Program-made: the position numbers and the translations under genes
Shown: positions 1 to 5,656 of the stretch, one piece after another
How positions within the stretch are numbered: the stretch's first letter is position 1
How the letters are laid out: each line of letters begins with the position of its first letter
NCBI GenBank assembly: GCA_046727715.1
Contig: JBKPDC010000202.1
Location: forward strand, 1 to 5,709
Length of the DNA stretch: 5,709 nt
Reading direction: 5' to 3'
Source of the DNA: CAVQLX01 sp046727715
GTDB lineage: Bacteria > Desulfobacterota > Binatia > DP-6
The notes under the pieces: model-generated
Seen by the model: the letters and a program-made list of their open reading frames with translations, nothing else
What the model was told of the DNA's origin: nothing
Databases searched by the model: none

Positions 1-377
1 CCGCCGGCGACCGCACCCGCGGCGACGACGAGCAGCGCCAGGCGCCGGGCATGGTCCCGGTCGCGCAACCACCACGAGACCACGAAGAACGCCGACAAGA
101 GCCACGGGGGACGCAGCCACCCGGCGGCCTCCAGCGGATGGCCGCTCGCCAGGGTACTGAGCGCGCAGACTCCGAAGAACAGCGCCAGCACGCCGTCGAG
201 CGGCGTCCCGCGCACCACGCCCCAGCCGAGCGGAATGCCCGCCAGCGCGAGGACGCCCAGGCCACCCATGGCGATCTGCATGCCGCTGATCGACAGCGGC
301 GCCGAGACGGCCAGGCCCGCGAGCAAGACGTGGGCGAGCCGCCGGACGGCCGGCGGCGGGGAGGCAGGCCGGCCCAC
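1..377 (-). CDS. O-antigen ligase/polymerase-like membrane protein, N-terminal part (3' end outside window)
   Basis: The frame runs from a GTG at 377 leftwards off the window without a stop, giving 125 residues. It opens with a short Pro/Arg-rich cytoplasmic stretch. Hydrophobic segments follow at about residues 14-30 (LAHVLLAGLAVSAPLSI), 37-50 and 62-78 (GVLALFFGVCALSTLAS), then a PPWLLSAFFVVSWWL segment around 90-104, an RDRDHARR basic loop and a further hydrophobic stretch. The spacing of helices, with a small-residue/His-Pro-Leu loop before the third helix and a basic loop before the next, resembles the N-terminus of the O-antigen ligase (WaaL)/Wzy family. These enzymes join or polymerise undecaprenyl-linked glycans on the periplasmic face. 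The family's catalytic periplasmic loop would lie outside the window, so ligase and polymerase cannot be told apart. The start lies one codon after the TAG of the glycosylphosphotransferase, so the two are probably translationally coupled. An ATG at residue 33 is possible but would remove the first helix. Confidence 0.72.
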   Translation of the reverse strand, partial: MGRPASPPPAVRRLAHVLLAGLAVSAPLSISGMQIAMGGLGVLALAGIPLGWGVVRGTPLDGVLALFFGVCALSTLASGHPLEAAGWLRPPWLLSAFFVVSWWLRDRDHARRLALLVVAAGAVAG

Positions 378-380
378 CCG

Positions 381-1778
381 CTACACGCCCCGACGCGTGA
401 GCATCACCTTCATGGTCTCGGAGAGGATGCGCAGGTCCAGCCAGAGCGAGCGATTGTGGATGTAGGCCAGGTCGTACTTGAGCTTGGTCGACGCCGAGGT
501 GTGATACTCGCCGTTCACCTGCGCGTAGCCGGTGAGCCCCGGTCGCACCTTGAAGCGCTCGGTGTAGCCCTGGATGTGCCGCTGGTAGTCGTGCACGAAC
601 TCCGGCCGCTCCGGGCGCGGCCCGACGAAGCTCATGTCGCCGCGCAGCACGTTCCAGAGCTGCGGCAACTCGTCGAGCCGGGTCGCGCGCAGGAGCCGCC
701 CGAGCAGCGTCACACGCGGGTCGTTCCGCGAGGCGAGCACGGGGCCCGTCTCCACCTCCGCTTCCTCGTGCATGGTACGGAACTTGAGAATCGTGAACGG
801 CTGCCCGTTCCGTCCGACACGCGTCTGGCGGAAGACTACCGGGCCGCGTGACGAGAGCCGCACGGCGAGCGCCACCAGCGCCATGATGGGCAGGGTGGCG
901 ATGAGCAGCATCCCGGCAAGCGCAGCGTCGAACAGCCGCTTGGTGAGCGCGCCGGCCCCCCCCGGGACGTCCTCCAGGACCTCGATGAGGGGGATGTCGT
1001 GCAGGCGGAGCGTCTCGCGCCGGCCGATCAGGATCTCGAAGGGGGACGGCACGACGGAGACGCGCGAACGCATCCCTGGCGCGCGACTGAAGGCGTCGAG
1101 CAGCTCGTCCTGCCAGGACGGGTCGGAGGCGATGATGACCTCGTCGATGGCGTGTCGATCGCAGAGCAGTGGCAGCTCCTCCCGGCGCCCGAGCACGGGC
1201 ACGCCTTCGAGCGCGGACGAGCGCGTGCCATTGCGGCTGCTGACCGCGATGCCCACGACGTCGAGCCCGAGCCACTGCTGGCCGCGGATGGCCTCGATCA
1301 CCTCCCCCGCCGCGGCGTTGGTCCCGACCACGAGCACGCGCCGGCGGGGATAGCCCCCGAGCAGCGCCGAGCAACCGAGCCGCCAGACGACGAGGAATGC
1401 CGCATTGAGGCAGGCGAACACCACGAAGATCGAGCGCGGGAAAACGAGGTCCTGGCGGAAGAAGTAGACCGCGATGAGGATGAGGGCCTGGAGCGCCGCG
1501 GCGGCTGCGATCGCTGCGAGATGCGGCCGCGGGCTGAGCACGGCGCGCGTCTCGTACAGGCCGAGGAAGTAGAGCGTGGCGAGCTGCGCCAGCAGCAGCT
1601 CCGGCCAGTGGTGATTGACCTCGGAGAACCGCACGGCCGGGAGGTACCCCTGGGTGAGGGGCAGCGGCACCACGACCCGCAGGATGAAGGCCGCCAGGTA
1701 GGCGAGGAAGGCCGCGAGCATATCCCCGGCGGCCAGCACGGCCCAGCGAACCCGCCACCCCCTGTCACGCCGGTGCAC
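381..1778 (-). CDS. Exopolysaccharide-type undecaprenyl-phosphate sugar phosphotransferase (WbaP/WcaJ-like)
   Basis: The 465-residue product is a full-length polyprenyl glycosylphosphotransferase of the bacterial sugar transferase family, which moves a hexose-1-phosphate from a nucleotide sugar to undecaprenyl phosphate and so starts repeat-unit synthesis at the inner membrane. Four N-terminal hydrophobic segments lie near residues 11-38, 60-76, 87-107 and 114-137. A Rossmann-like cytoplasmic domain follows, opening with RRVLVVGTNAAAGEV at 146-160. The catalytic domain covers about 278-465: a membrane hairpin at 283-307, FRQTRVGRNGQPF (316-328), LKFRTM (331-336), the Asp369-Glu370 pair in LDELPQLWNVLRGDMSFVG, PRPERPEF (387-394) and RPGLTGYAQVNG (412-423). 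The sugar cannot be read from the sequence. An in-frame TGA eight codons' length upstream (around 1787) prevents a much longer start, so GTG 1778 is the longest form; GTG 1739 or ATG 1721 would trim the N-terminus. Upstream lies a 63-bp gap, and downstream the ligase gene follows at once. Confidence 0.93.
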   Translation of the reverse strand: MHRRDRGWRVRWAVLAAGDMLAAFLAYLAAFILRVVVPLPLTQGYLPAVRFSEVNHHWPELLLAQLATLYFLGLYETRAVLSPRPHLAAIAAAAALQALILIAVYFFRQDLVFPRSIFVVFACLNAAFLVVWRLGCSALLGGYPRRRVLVVGTNAAAGEVIEAIRGQQWLGLDVVGIAVSSRNGTRSSALEGVPVLGRREELPLLCDRHAIDEVIIASDPSWQDELLDAFSRAPGMRSRVSVVPSPFEILIGRRETLRLHDIPLIEVLEDVPGGAGALTKRLFDAALAGMLLIATLPIMALVALAVRLSSRGPVVFRQTRVGRNGQPFTILKFRTMHEEAEVETGPVLASRNDPRVTLLGRLLRATRLDELPQLWNVLRGDMSFVGPRPERPEFVHDYQRHIQGYTERFKVRPGLTGYAQVNGEYHTSASTKLKYDLAYIHNRSLWLDLRILSETMKVMLTRRGV

Positions 1779-1841
1779 GCCCGCGCAATATCAAAAGGCA
1801 GATGGCGTGCAAGGCGAGACGCGTGAGGGCCGGGGCCCGGC
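1779..1841 (-). promoter_or_regulatory. 63-bp intergenic gap with AT-rich patch; possible weak internal promoter
   Basis: This is the only gap over 20 bp between genes in the window. On the minus strand it contains TTGCAC (1812-1807), a 16-nt spacer and TATTGC (1790-1785), each matching three of six bases of the sigma-70 consensus; an overlapping GATATT (1792-1787) matches the -10 better but gives a short spacer. The patch TTTTGATATT stands out in a very GC-rich setting. If it were a -10 element, transcription would begin almost at GTG 1778, so the message would be nearly leaderless. The match is weak and may be chance. Confidence 0.15.
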
Positions 1842-1844
1842 TCA
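1824..1844 (-). other. GC-rich hairpin starting at the GT4 stop codon
   Basis: The transcript of this stretch can fold into a 5-bp GCCGG/CCGGC stem (1841-1837 with 1833-1829) around a 3-nt loop. The outer UGA and UCA arms (1844-1842 and 1826-1824) can add three pairs after a 2-nt bulge. The first three bases are the stop codon of the GT4 gene. No T-tract follows on the minus strand, so it is not a canonical intrinsic terminator. It could slow RNA decay or shape translation, or be chance in GC-rich DNA. Confidence 0.25.
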
Positions 1845-3020
1845 GCTGCCCACCGCCGCCTCCCAGGCGCGTTCCACCCCGGCGGCCGAGTCCTCCCAGC
1901 GGTAGCGACGGGCCACCAGTGCGCGGGCGGCGTCCACCATGGCCCGCGCGCGCCCTGGGTCTCGGAGCAGCGTGAGCGTGGACTCGGCGAGGGACATCGC
2001 GTCCTCTCCGACCAGCAGGTGCTCTCCCACCCGGACGTCCAGTCCAGCCGCCGCGGCCGGGGTCGCCACCACCGGGGTGCCGACCGCCATGGCCTCCAAG
2101 ACCTTGTTCTGGAGGCCGCTCCCGGCTCGCATCGGGACGACGGCGACCGTGGCGGCCGCCACTTCCGGGGCCATCGTGGGCACCGCGGCCGCCAGCGAGA
2201 CGCCGGGCAGGCGGGCCAGCGCCCGCACCGCGCGCGTCGGGCGCGCGCCGGCGAGCCGCAGTTCCGCGGCCGGCATCTCGGCACGCACGCGGGGATAGAT
2301 CTCCGCGGCCAGCCAGCGGGCGGCGTCCACGTTCGGGAAGTAGCCCAGGTTGCCGAAGAACAGCAGCCGGGCCGGCGGTCGCGGCCGATCGGAGAACGGG
2401 AACATGTCGAGGTCGACGCCGTTTGCCACCACGGCGACGCCCGGGCCTCCGCCGAGCGCATCGCGCTCGGCCGCCGAGACGACGAGCGATCGGGCTGCGC
2501 GGTTCACCAGCTGGCGCTCGAACCTGGCCAGCCGCGTCGCCTCCCACGCCGCGACCGGGGCCAGCGGCCCGCGCTCGTGCTGCGCCCGCCGGGCCAGGTT
2601 CGCCGACAGCGCATCGATCAGATCGAGGACGACGGGCGGACCACCCGCGTCCGGCAGGTAGGAGGCCGTGCGCACGAGCTGGGCGTGGACGACGTCGAAG
2701 CCCCCCGCGGCGATCAGCGCGGCGACGCGGCGGCGCGCGGGGGCACGGTCGTAGAGCAGCACCTGCAGCGGCCGGCCATCCCCCAGGAGGGCGCGCGCCA
2801 GGGCCGGCCCCGCCCCGACGATGTCGACGCGGACGACCTCGAGCCGTACCCCGAGCGCCTCGACCTCGGCGCGGAGCGCGCTCGGGGGCTCGCGACCGAG
2901 GAGCGCGCAGCAGGTGACGTCATGGCGGGGCGCGAGCTGGCGCAGGTGGTGAAAGGCACGCACCTGATCGCCGCGCCAGGGAGGCACCGGCAGCCGGGTG
3001 AGCAGGAACAGCACCCTCAC
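1842..3020 (-). CDS. Family 4 glycosyltransferase, PEP-CTERM/exosortase-associated sugar transferase-like
   Basis: The 392-residue product is a complete GT-B glycosyltransferase. It opens with MRVLFLLTRLPVPPWRGDQV and a following RAFHHLRQLA, the donor/acceptor cleft pattern of the family described in PEP-CTERM/EpsH-linked loci (TIGR03087-like). Further marks are FDVVHAQ (108-114), VLDLIDALS (131-139), VVANGVDLDMF (197-207), LLFFGNLGYFPNVDAARWL (219-237) and GSGLQNKVLEAMAVGTPVVAT (300-320). Glu309 would be the second Glu of the EX7E motif of GT4 enzymes. The first position is Ser301, which fits the Gly-Ile/Leu-Gln-Asn-Lys variant of this subfamily rather than a damaged gene. No signal peptide or membrane segment is visible, so it should act in the cytoplasm on a lipid-linked acceptor. 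The chosen GTG forms a GTGA overlap with the preceding stop and has GGGGG five bases upstream. The frame is open far upstream, but that part reads as Arg/Pro-rich shadow of the previous gene. The sugar is unknown. Confidence 0.9.
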   Translation of the reverse strand: MRVLFLLTRLPVPPWRGDQVRAFHHLRQLAPRHDVTCCALLGREPPSALRAEVEALGVRLEVVRVDIVGAGPALARALLGDGRPLQVLLYDRAPARRRVAALIAAGGFDVVHAQLVRTASYLPDAGGPPVVLDLIDALSANLARRAQHERGPLAPVAAWEATRLARFERQLVNRAARSLVVSAAERDALGGGPGVAVVANGVDLDMFPFSDRPRPPARLLFFGNLGYFPNVDAARWLAAEIYPRVRAEMPAAELRLAGARPTRAVRALARLPGVSLAAAVPTMAPEVAAATVAVVPMRAGSGLQNKVLEAMAVGTPVVATPAAAAGLDVRVGEHLLVGEDAMSLAESTLTLLRDPGRARAMVDAARALVARRYRWEDSAAGVERAWEAAVGS

Positions 3021-3985
3021 GACGGCCCCCAGCGCTTGGTCGAACCGGACTGACGCCAGACGTCGCGCGTGCGACCACGCGCGTACCGGCGCCTGGCCAC
3101 CGCGTGCGCCGATTCCCGCAGCGCCAGGTAGACTCCGAGGCGGGCGAGATCGGCGGGACCGAGCCGGCGCAGCGCGTCGGCGATACCGGGCTGCACGGTG
3201 CCGCGTCCGGCGAGGTGGGGATGCTCCGCGGCGAGCTGCACCTTCGCCATCTCGATGCGGACGCGCTGCCTCCAGAAGTCTCGCAGTGTCGCCGGCAGCC
3301 GCACCACCACGCGCGCATCGGGCGGGCGGACGATGCGCTCGGCCCCCACCGTCAGCTCGAGCCAGCGTTCGGGTTCCAGCAGGTTGTCCGGCATCGTGGC
3401 CGGCAGGGCGTCGGTTCGTGCGGCGTAGAGCTGGGGCGACAGATTCGGAAAGTCGAGCGCGTACGGCACCGCCATCACCGCCTCGAACCACGTCGGGCGT
3501 GCGGCGCAGGTGGTCTTCGCCGACGCCAGCACCGCCTGCGGGTGGTCCGCGAGCGCATCGAGCAGCAGGCGGAGGGCGCCGGGTCCGATCGACACGTCGG
3601 CGTCCATGAAGAGCATCGCGGGGGCGCGGGCCAGGCGGCGCAGGACGTTCCATGCCAGCGCCTTGCCGGCCCGGCGCATGCAGAGCGCGGCCACGACGAG
3701 TCGTCGGTCGACCGGCACGTGCGCCGCCGTCTCTCCCGCCTCGAGGTCGATCAGCGCAGCCTCGACGTCGTGCGCCGCGGCGAACGCCCGCAGGTCGCGG
3801 AGTGCCCGGCCGTCCCCCGTCTCGCCGTTCAGGCACACGAGCAGCTCGAGGGCGTGGGACCCGGCTGGCCCGGCTCGCCAGCTGGCCCACGCCTCCGCCA
3901 GCGTGCGTCCCAGCGCCGGCTCGTCAGTCCGGCACGGAACAGCGAGGGTCACCAGTCGCGTCGTCACACCGGGGCGCTCAGACAT
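3017..3985 (-). CDS. Atypical GT2-like glycosyltransferase of unknown specificity
   Basis: The 322-residue product looks like a GT-A fold enzyme but is not a standard family member. It has a beta-strand start LVTLAVPCRTDE (11-22), LELLVCLNGE (46-55), a GKALAWNVL helix (107-115), and the DXD-like FMDADV (126-131). An acidic motif, MPDNLLEPERWLEL (198-211), sits where family 2 enzymes carry the catalytic base. It is followed by RLPATLRDFWRQRVRIEMAKVQ (229-250, interrupted here only by normal loop residues), whose QRVRI resembles the QxxRW element of processive and membrane GT2 enzymes. No clear transmembrane helix is seen; the C-terminus is Arg-rich. It presumably adds a sugar to the lipid-linked unit, but neither donor nor acceptor can be inferred. 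ATG 3985 overlaps the upstream gene by 22 bp and has no convincing ribosome binding site. GTG 3967, six codons later, would give a 4-bp GTGA overlap and keep the whole domain. Confidence 0.82.
   Translation of the reverse strand: MSERPGVTTRLVTLAVPCRTDEPALGRTLAEAWASWRAGPAGSHALELLVCLNGETGDGRALRDLRAFAAAHDVEAALIDLEAGETAAHVPVDRRLVVAALCMRRAGKALAWNVLRRLARAPAMLFMDADVSIGPGALRLLLDALADHPQAVLASAKTTCAARPTWFEAVMAVPYALDFPNLSPQLYAARTDALPATMPDNLLEPERWLELTVGAERIVRPPDARVVVRLPATLRDFWRQRVRIEMAKVQLAAEHPHLAGRGTVQPGIADALRRLGPADLARLGVYLALRESAHAVARRRYARGRTRDVWRQSGSTKRWGPS
3026..3030 (-). promoter_or_regulatory. Probable ribosome binding site of the GT4 gene
   Basis: GGGGG on the minus strand lies five bases before GTG 3020, inside the last codons of the preceding gene. 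Together with the GTGA stop/start overlap it supports that start over any upstream codon in the open frame. In such GC-rich DNA a G-run alone is weak evidence. Confidence 0.3.
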
Positions 3986-4830
3986 GCGCGCACGACGCGC
4001 CCGTAGGTCCTGGCGGTCACGGAGCGGCCGACGACCGCCGCGACACCGGCCTTGAGCCCGAACTTGCAGGCGGCGACGGCGCGGAAGAGCCGCAGGTCCC
4101 AGGGGCCGCGACGTCGCGCGTAGAAGCGGAGCTCCCCCTTCACCACTTCGGCCTCGCGGCCGGCGCCGAAGCGCTGCGCGGCGCTCACGTTCGCGCCGTG
4201 GACGGCACGCGCGCCGGGGACGTGAAGCGTGCGCGCGCCAAGCTGCGCTGCGCGGTGGCAGAGATCCATGTCCTCGCCGTAGAGGAAGTACGCCGGGTCG
4301 AAGCCGCCGAGCCGGCGGAAGAGATCGCGGCGCACAGCGAGGAACGTGCCGTACACCCAGTCGACGACGTAGGGCCGCCGCCGCCACCGCGCGGGCAGCC
4401 GCCCGAGCGTCGTGTCGAGCAACAGATGCCGCAGCGGACCGAACCGCGCCGCGCCCGGCTGCCAGCGCCCGTCCGGGCTCAGCAGCCCGCCTCCGGCGAT
4501 GCCGGCGTCCGGGATCGCCGCCAGCGCGCCCACCAGGGTCGCGAGTCCGCCCGGCAGCACCCGCGCGTCGGGGTTGAGGAACACGACCACGTCGCCCGTG
4601 GTGTGTCCGGCACCCAGGTTCGCCCCGGCGGCGAAGCCGAGGTTCGCCCCCGCCTCGATGACCCGGAGCCACGGGAACGAGGCGGCCGCCGCGGCAGCGC
4701 TGCCATCGTTCGACGCGTTGTCCACCACGAGCACCTCGCAGCCCGCTGCCGCGTCCGCCGCGAGGCTGCCAGCGCACGCGGCGAGCGTGTCCCCCGCGTT
4801 CCAGTTGACGATCACCACCGACGACCGCAC
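3964..4830 (-). CDS. Family 2 glycosyltransferase, rhamnosyltransferase (WbbL)-like
   Basis: The 288-residue product has the complete pattern of the WbbL-type GT2 group: SSVVIVNWNAG (3-13), LVVDNASNDGS (34-44) for nucleotide binding, NLGFAAGANLG (63-73), VVFLNPDAR (82-90), in which NPD takes the place of DXD, WVYGTFLAVRRDLFRRLGGF (158-177), and FLYGEDMDLCHRA (182-194) with the likely catalytic acidic pair. A VHGANVSA segment (210-217) follows, where this group usually has a His-rich acceptor-side motif. Many members move L-rhamnose from dTDP-rhamnose to a lipid-linked glycan at the cytoplasmic face, but the sugar is not fixed by these motifs. GTG 4830 is chosen because the domain begins within three residues and no nearer upstream start exists in frame; the open frame before it is the out-of-frame shadow of the WaaE-like gene. 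The gap to the preceding stop is 16 bp, and the 3' end overlaps the next gene. Confidence 0.93.
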   Translation of the reverse strand: MRSSVVIVNWNAGDTLAACAGSLAADAAAGCEVLVVDNASNDGSAAAAAASFPWLRVIEAGANLGFAAGANLGAGHTTGDVVVFLNPDARVLPGGLATLVGALAAIPDAGIAGGGLLSPDGRWQPGAARFGPLRHLLLDTTLGRLPARWRRRPYVVDWVYGTFLAVRRDLFRRLGGFDPAYFLYGEDMDLCHRAAQLGARTLHVPGARAVHGANVSAAQRFGAGREAEVVKGELRFYARRRGPWDLRLFRAVAACKFGLKAGVAAVVGRSVTARTYGRVVRACLSAPV

Positions 4831-4846
4831 GCGCCACCGGGTCGTA

Positions 4847-5656
4847 TCACACGCGGCGCGCGCGCTCCCACACGCGGGCCCAGCGGAGAAAGACGTAGAA
4901 TGCGTCGGTGGCGGCGACGAAGAACCCGGGCTGTCCCTCCCGCAGCCCGCCGCGCAGGACGCCAGCGCGCACGAAGCGCCACAGCGGCTCGCCGAGCAGC
5001 CGCGCGAGGCCGACGCGGTGACCCGCGGGGACCTCTGCGGCCGCCACCGTGGTGAGGCGCCCGACGCTGCGCAGATGGCCGGCGATGTCGGAGTACGTAT
5101 AGTGGAGGATCGGGGCGTGCAGACGCCGCACGGCGCCCTGGACCTCGAGCCGGTCATGCGGGTCCACGCCCCCCCACACTGCGCGCGTCCGGCGCACCAG
5201 GCGGACGACCGGCCGTGGCCACCAGCCGCCGCGATACCAGAAGCGGCCGAGGTACGGCACCAGGCGTGGGATGGCGAAGCCGTCCACGCCGTCGGGGACG
5301 CTCGCCAGCACGGCGCGGATCTGTGTCGCCAGCTCGGGCGTCACGCGCTCGTCGGCATCGAGGCTGAGTACCCAGGGCTCGGTGGCAGCCTCGAGCGCCA
5401 CCTGCTTCTGGGCTCGGTACCCTGGCCAGGGGTTGTGGATCACTCGCGGCGTGTGCTGGCGAGCGATCTCGACGGTCGCATCGCGCGATCCGCCGTCCAC
5501 CACGACGACCTCATCGCACCAGGCGACGCTCTCGAGGCACGCTCCGATCTGCGCCGCCTCATCCTGGCACACCACCGCGCACGCCACGCCGACCGATCCG
5601 CCGGGCGCGGCACCCCGCGCGGCGCGGCGCTGCTCCTTGCTCGCCGCCGCCGCCAC
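4847..5656 (-). CDS. WaaE/KdtX-like family 2 glycosyltransferase; start uncertain, may be 5'-partial
   Basis: From GTG 5656 the product is 269 residues. A GT-A domain starts at VGVACAVVCQDEAAQIGACL (22-41) and continues with CDEVVVVDGGSRDAT (47-61), GYRAQKQVALEAA (79-91) and the DXD motif in VLSLDADERV (96-105). It then has the WaaE-type features FWYRGGWWPRPVVRLVRR (139-156), LHYTYSDI (184-191), and a tail PLWRFVRAGVLRGGLREG (224-241) followed by GFFVAATDAFYVFLRWARVWE, probably membrane-associated. WaaE of enterobacteria adds glucose to the LPS inner core; this protein could equally serve another glycan. The segment where WaaE relatives usually read Val-His-Glu is here WGGVDPHDRLEV (161-172). 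Residues 1-21 are an Ala/Arg-rich leader not needed by the fold. The same frame is open back to 5707 without a stop, so the gene may begin beyond the window, or at GTG 5587, which removes the leader. TGA at 4849-4847 ends it, 16 bp before the next start. Confidence 0.88.
   Translation of the reverse strand: MAAAASKEQRRAARGAAPGGSVGVACAVVCQDEAAQIGACLESVAWCDEVVVVDGGSRDATVEIARQHTPRVIHNPWPGYRAQKQVALEAATEPWVLSLDADERVTPELATQIRAVLASVPDGVDGFAIPRLVPYLGRFWYRGGWWPRPVVRLVRRTRAVWGGVDPHDRLEVQGAVRRLHAPILHYTYSDIAGHLRSVGRLTTVAAAEVPAGHRVGLARLLGEPLWRFVRAGVLRGGLREGQPGFFVAATDAFYVFLRWARVWERARRV
5597..5602 (-). promoter_or_regulatory. Candidate ribosome binding site for an internal start of the WaaE-like gene
   Basis: GGCGGA on the minus strand lies nine bases before GTG 5587, which is codon 24 of the longer form and sits at the first beta-strand of the GT-A domain. 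This pair would give a 246-residue protein close to the usual WaaE-like length. GTG 5656 has only a GGGCGG upstream, and an AGGAG near 5680-5686 has no in-frame start at proper distance. The evidence does not settle the start. Confidence 0.25.

Noticed and set aside
51..851. Plus-strand open frame across the ligase/transferase junction
   Set aside because: Charged, Arg/His-rich product with no domain; the minus-strand frames carry conserved catalytic motifs over the same bases.
999..1826. Plus-strand open frame opposite the glycosylphosphotransferase
   Set aside because: Same antisense composition effect; no motif and no start context.
1824..1844. Intrinsic terminator after the GT4 gene
   Set aside because: A stem is present but no T-tract follows on the transcribed strand, and the downstream gene lies 63 bp away in the same direction; kept only as a hairpin.
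1298..2547. Two further minus-strand open frames bridging the gap between the GT4 and transferase genes
   Set aside because: Both read other phases of the two real genes, giving Arg/Ser/Pro or Arg/Gly/Ala-rich products without motifs.
2019..3053. 344-codon plus-strand open frame opposite the GT4 gene
   Set aside because: Composition is rich in Arg, Gln, Gly, His and Asp with no recognisable domain; it mirrors the codon structure of the GT4 gene.
3021..3890. 290-codon N-terminal extension of the GT4 frame
   Set aside because: It overlaps the previous gene in another frame and is Arg/Pro-rich. The family's own N-terminus begins exactly at GTG 3020.
3104..4006. Plus-strand open frame opposite the atypical GT2 gene
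   Set aside because: Arg/Gln/His-rich shadow of a minus-strand gene with intact glycosyltransferase motifs.
3986..4837. N-terminal extension of the atypical GT2 frame to 4837, as a fusion protein
   Set aside because: The extension is an out-of-frame reading of the WbbL-like gene, which is itself complete and motif-bearing.
3652..5055. 467-codon open frame on the plus strand
   Set aside because: It lies antisense to three well-supported glycosyltransferase genes and its product is Arg/Pro/Ala-rich without hydrophobic core or motif. Long antisense frames are expected when third positions are nearly all G or C.
4831..5157. N-terminal extension of the WbbL-like gene to 5157
   Set aside because: Low-complexity Ser/Arg/Ala/Pro sequence read out of frame from the WaaE-like gene; the GT domain starts at 4830.
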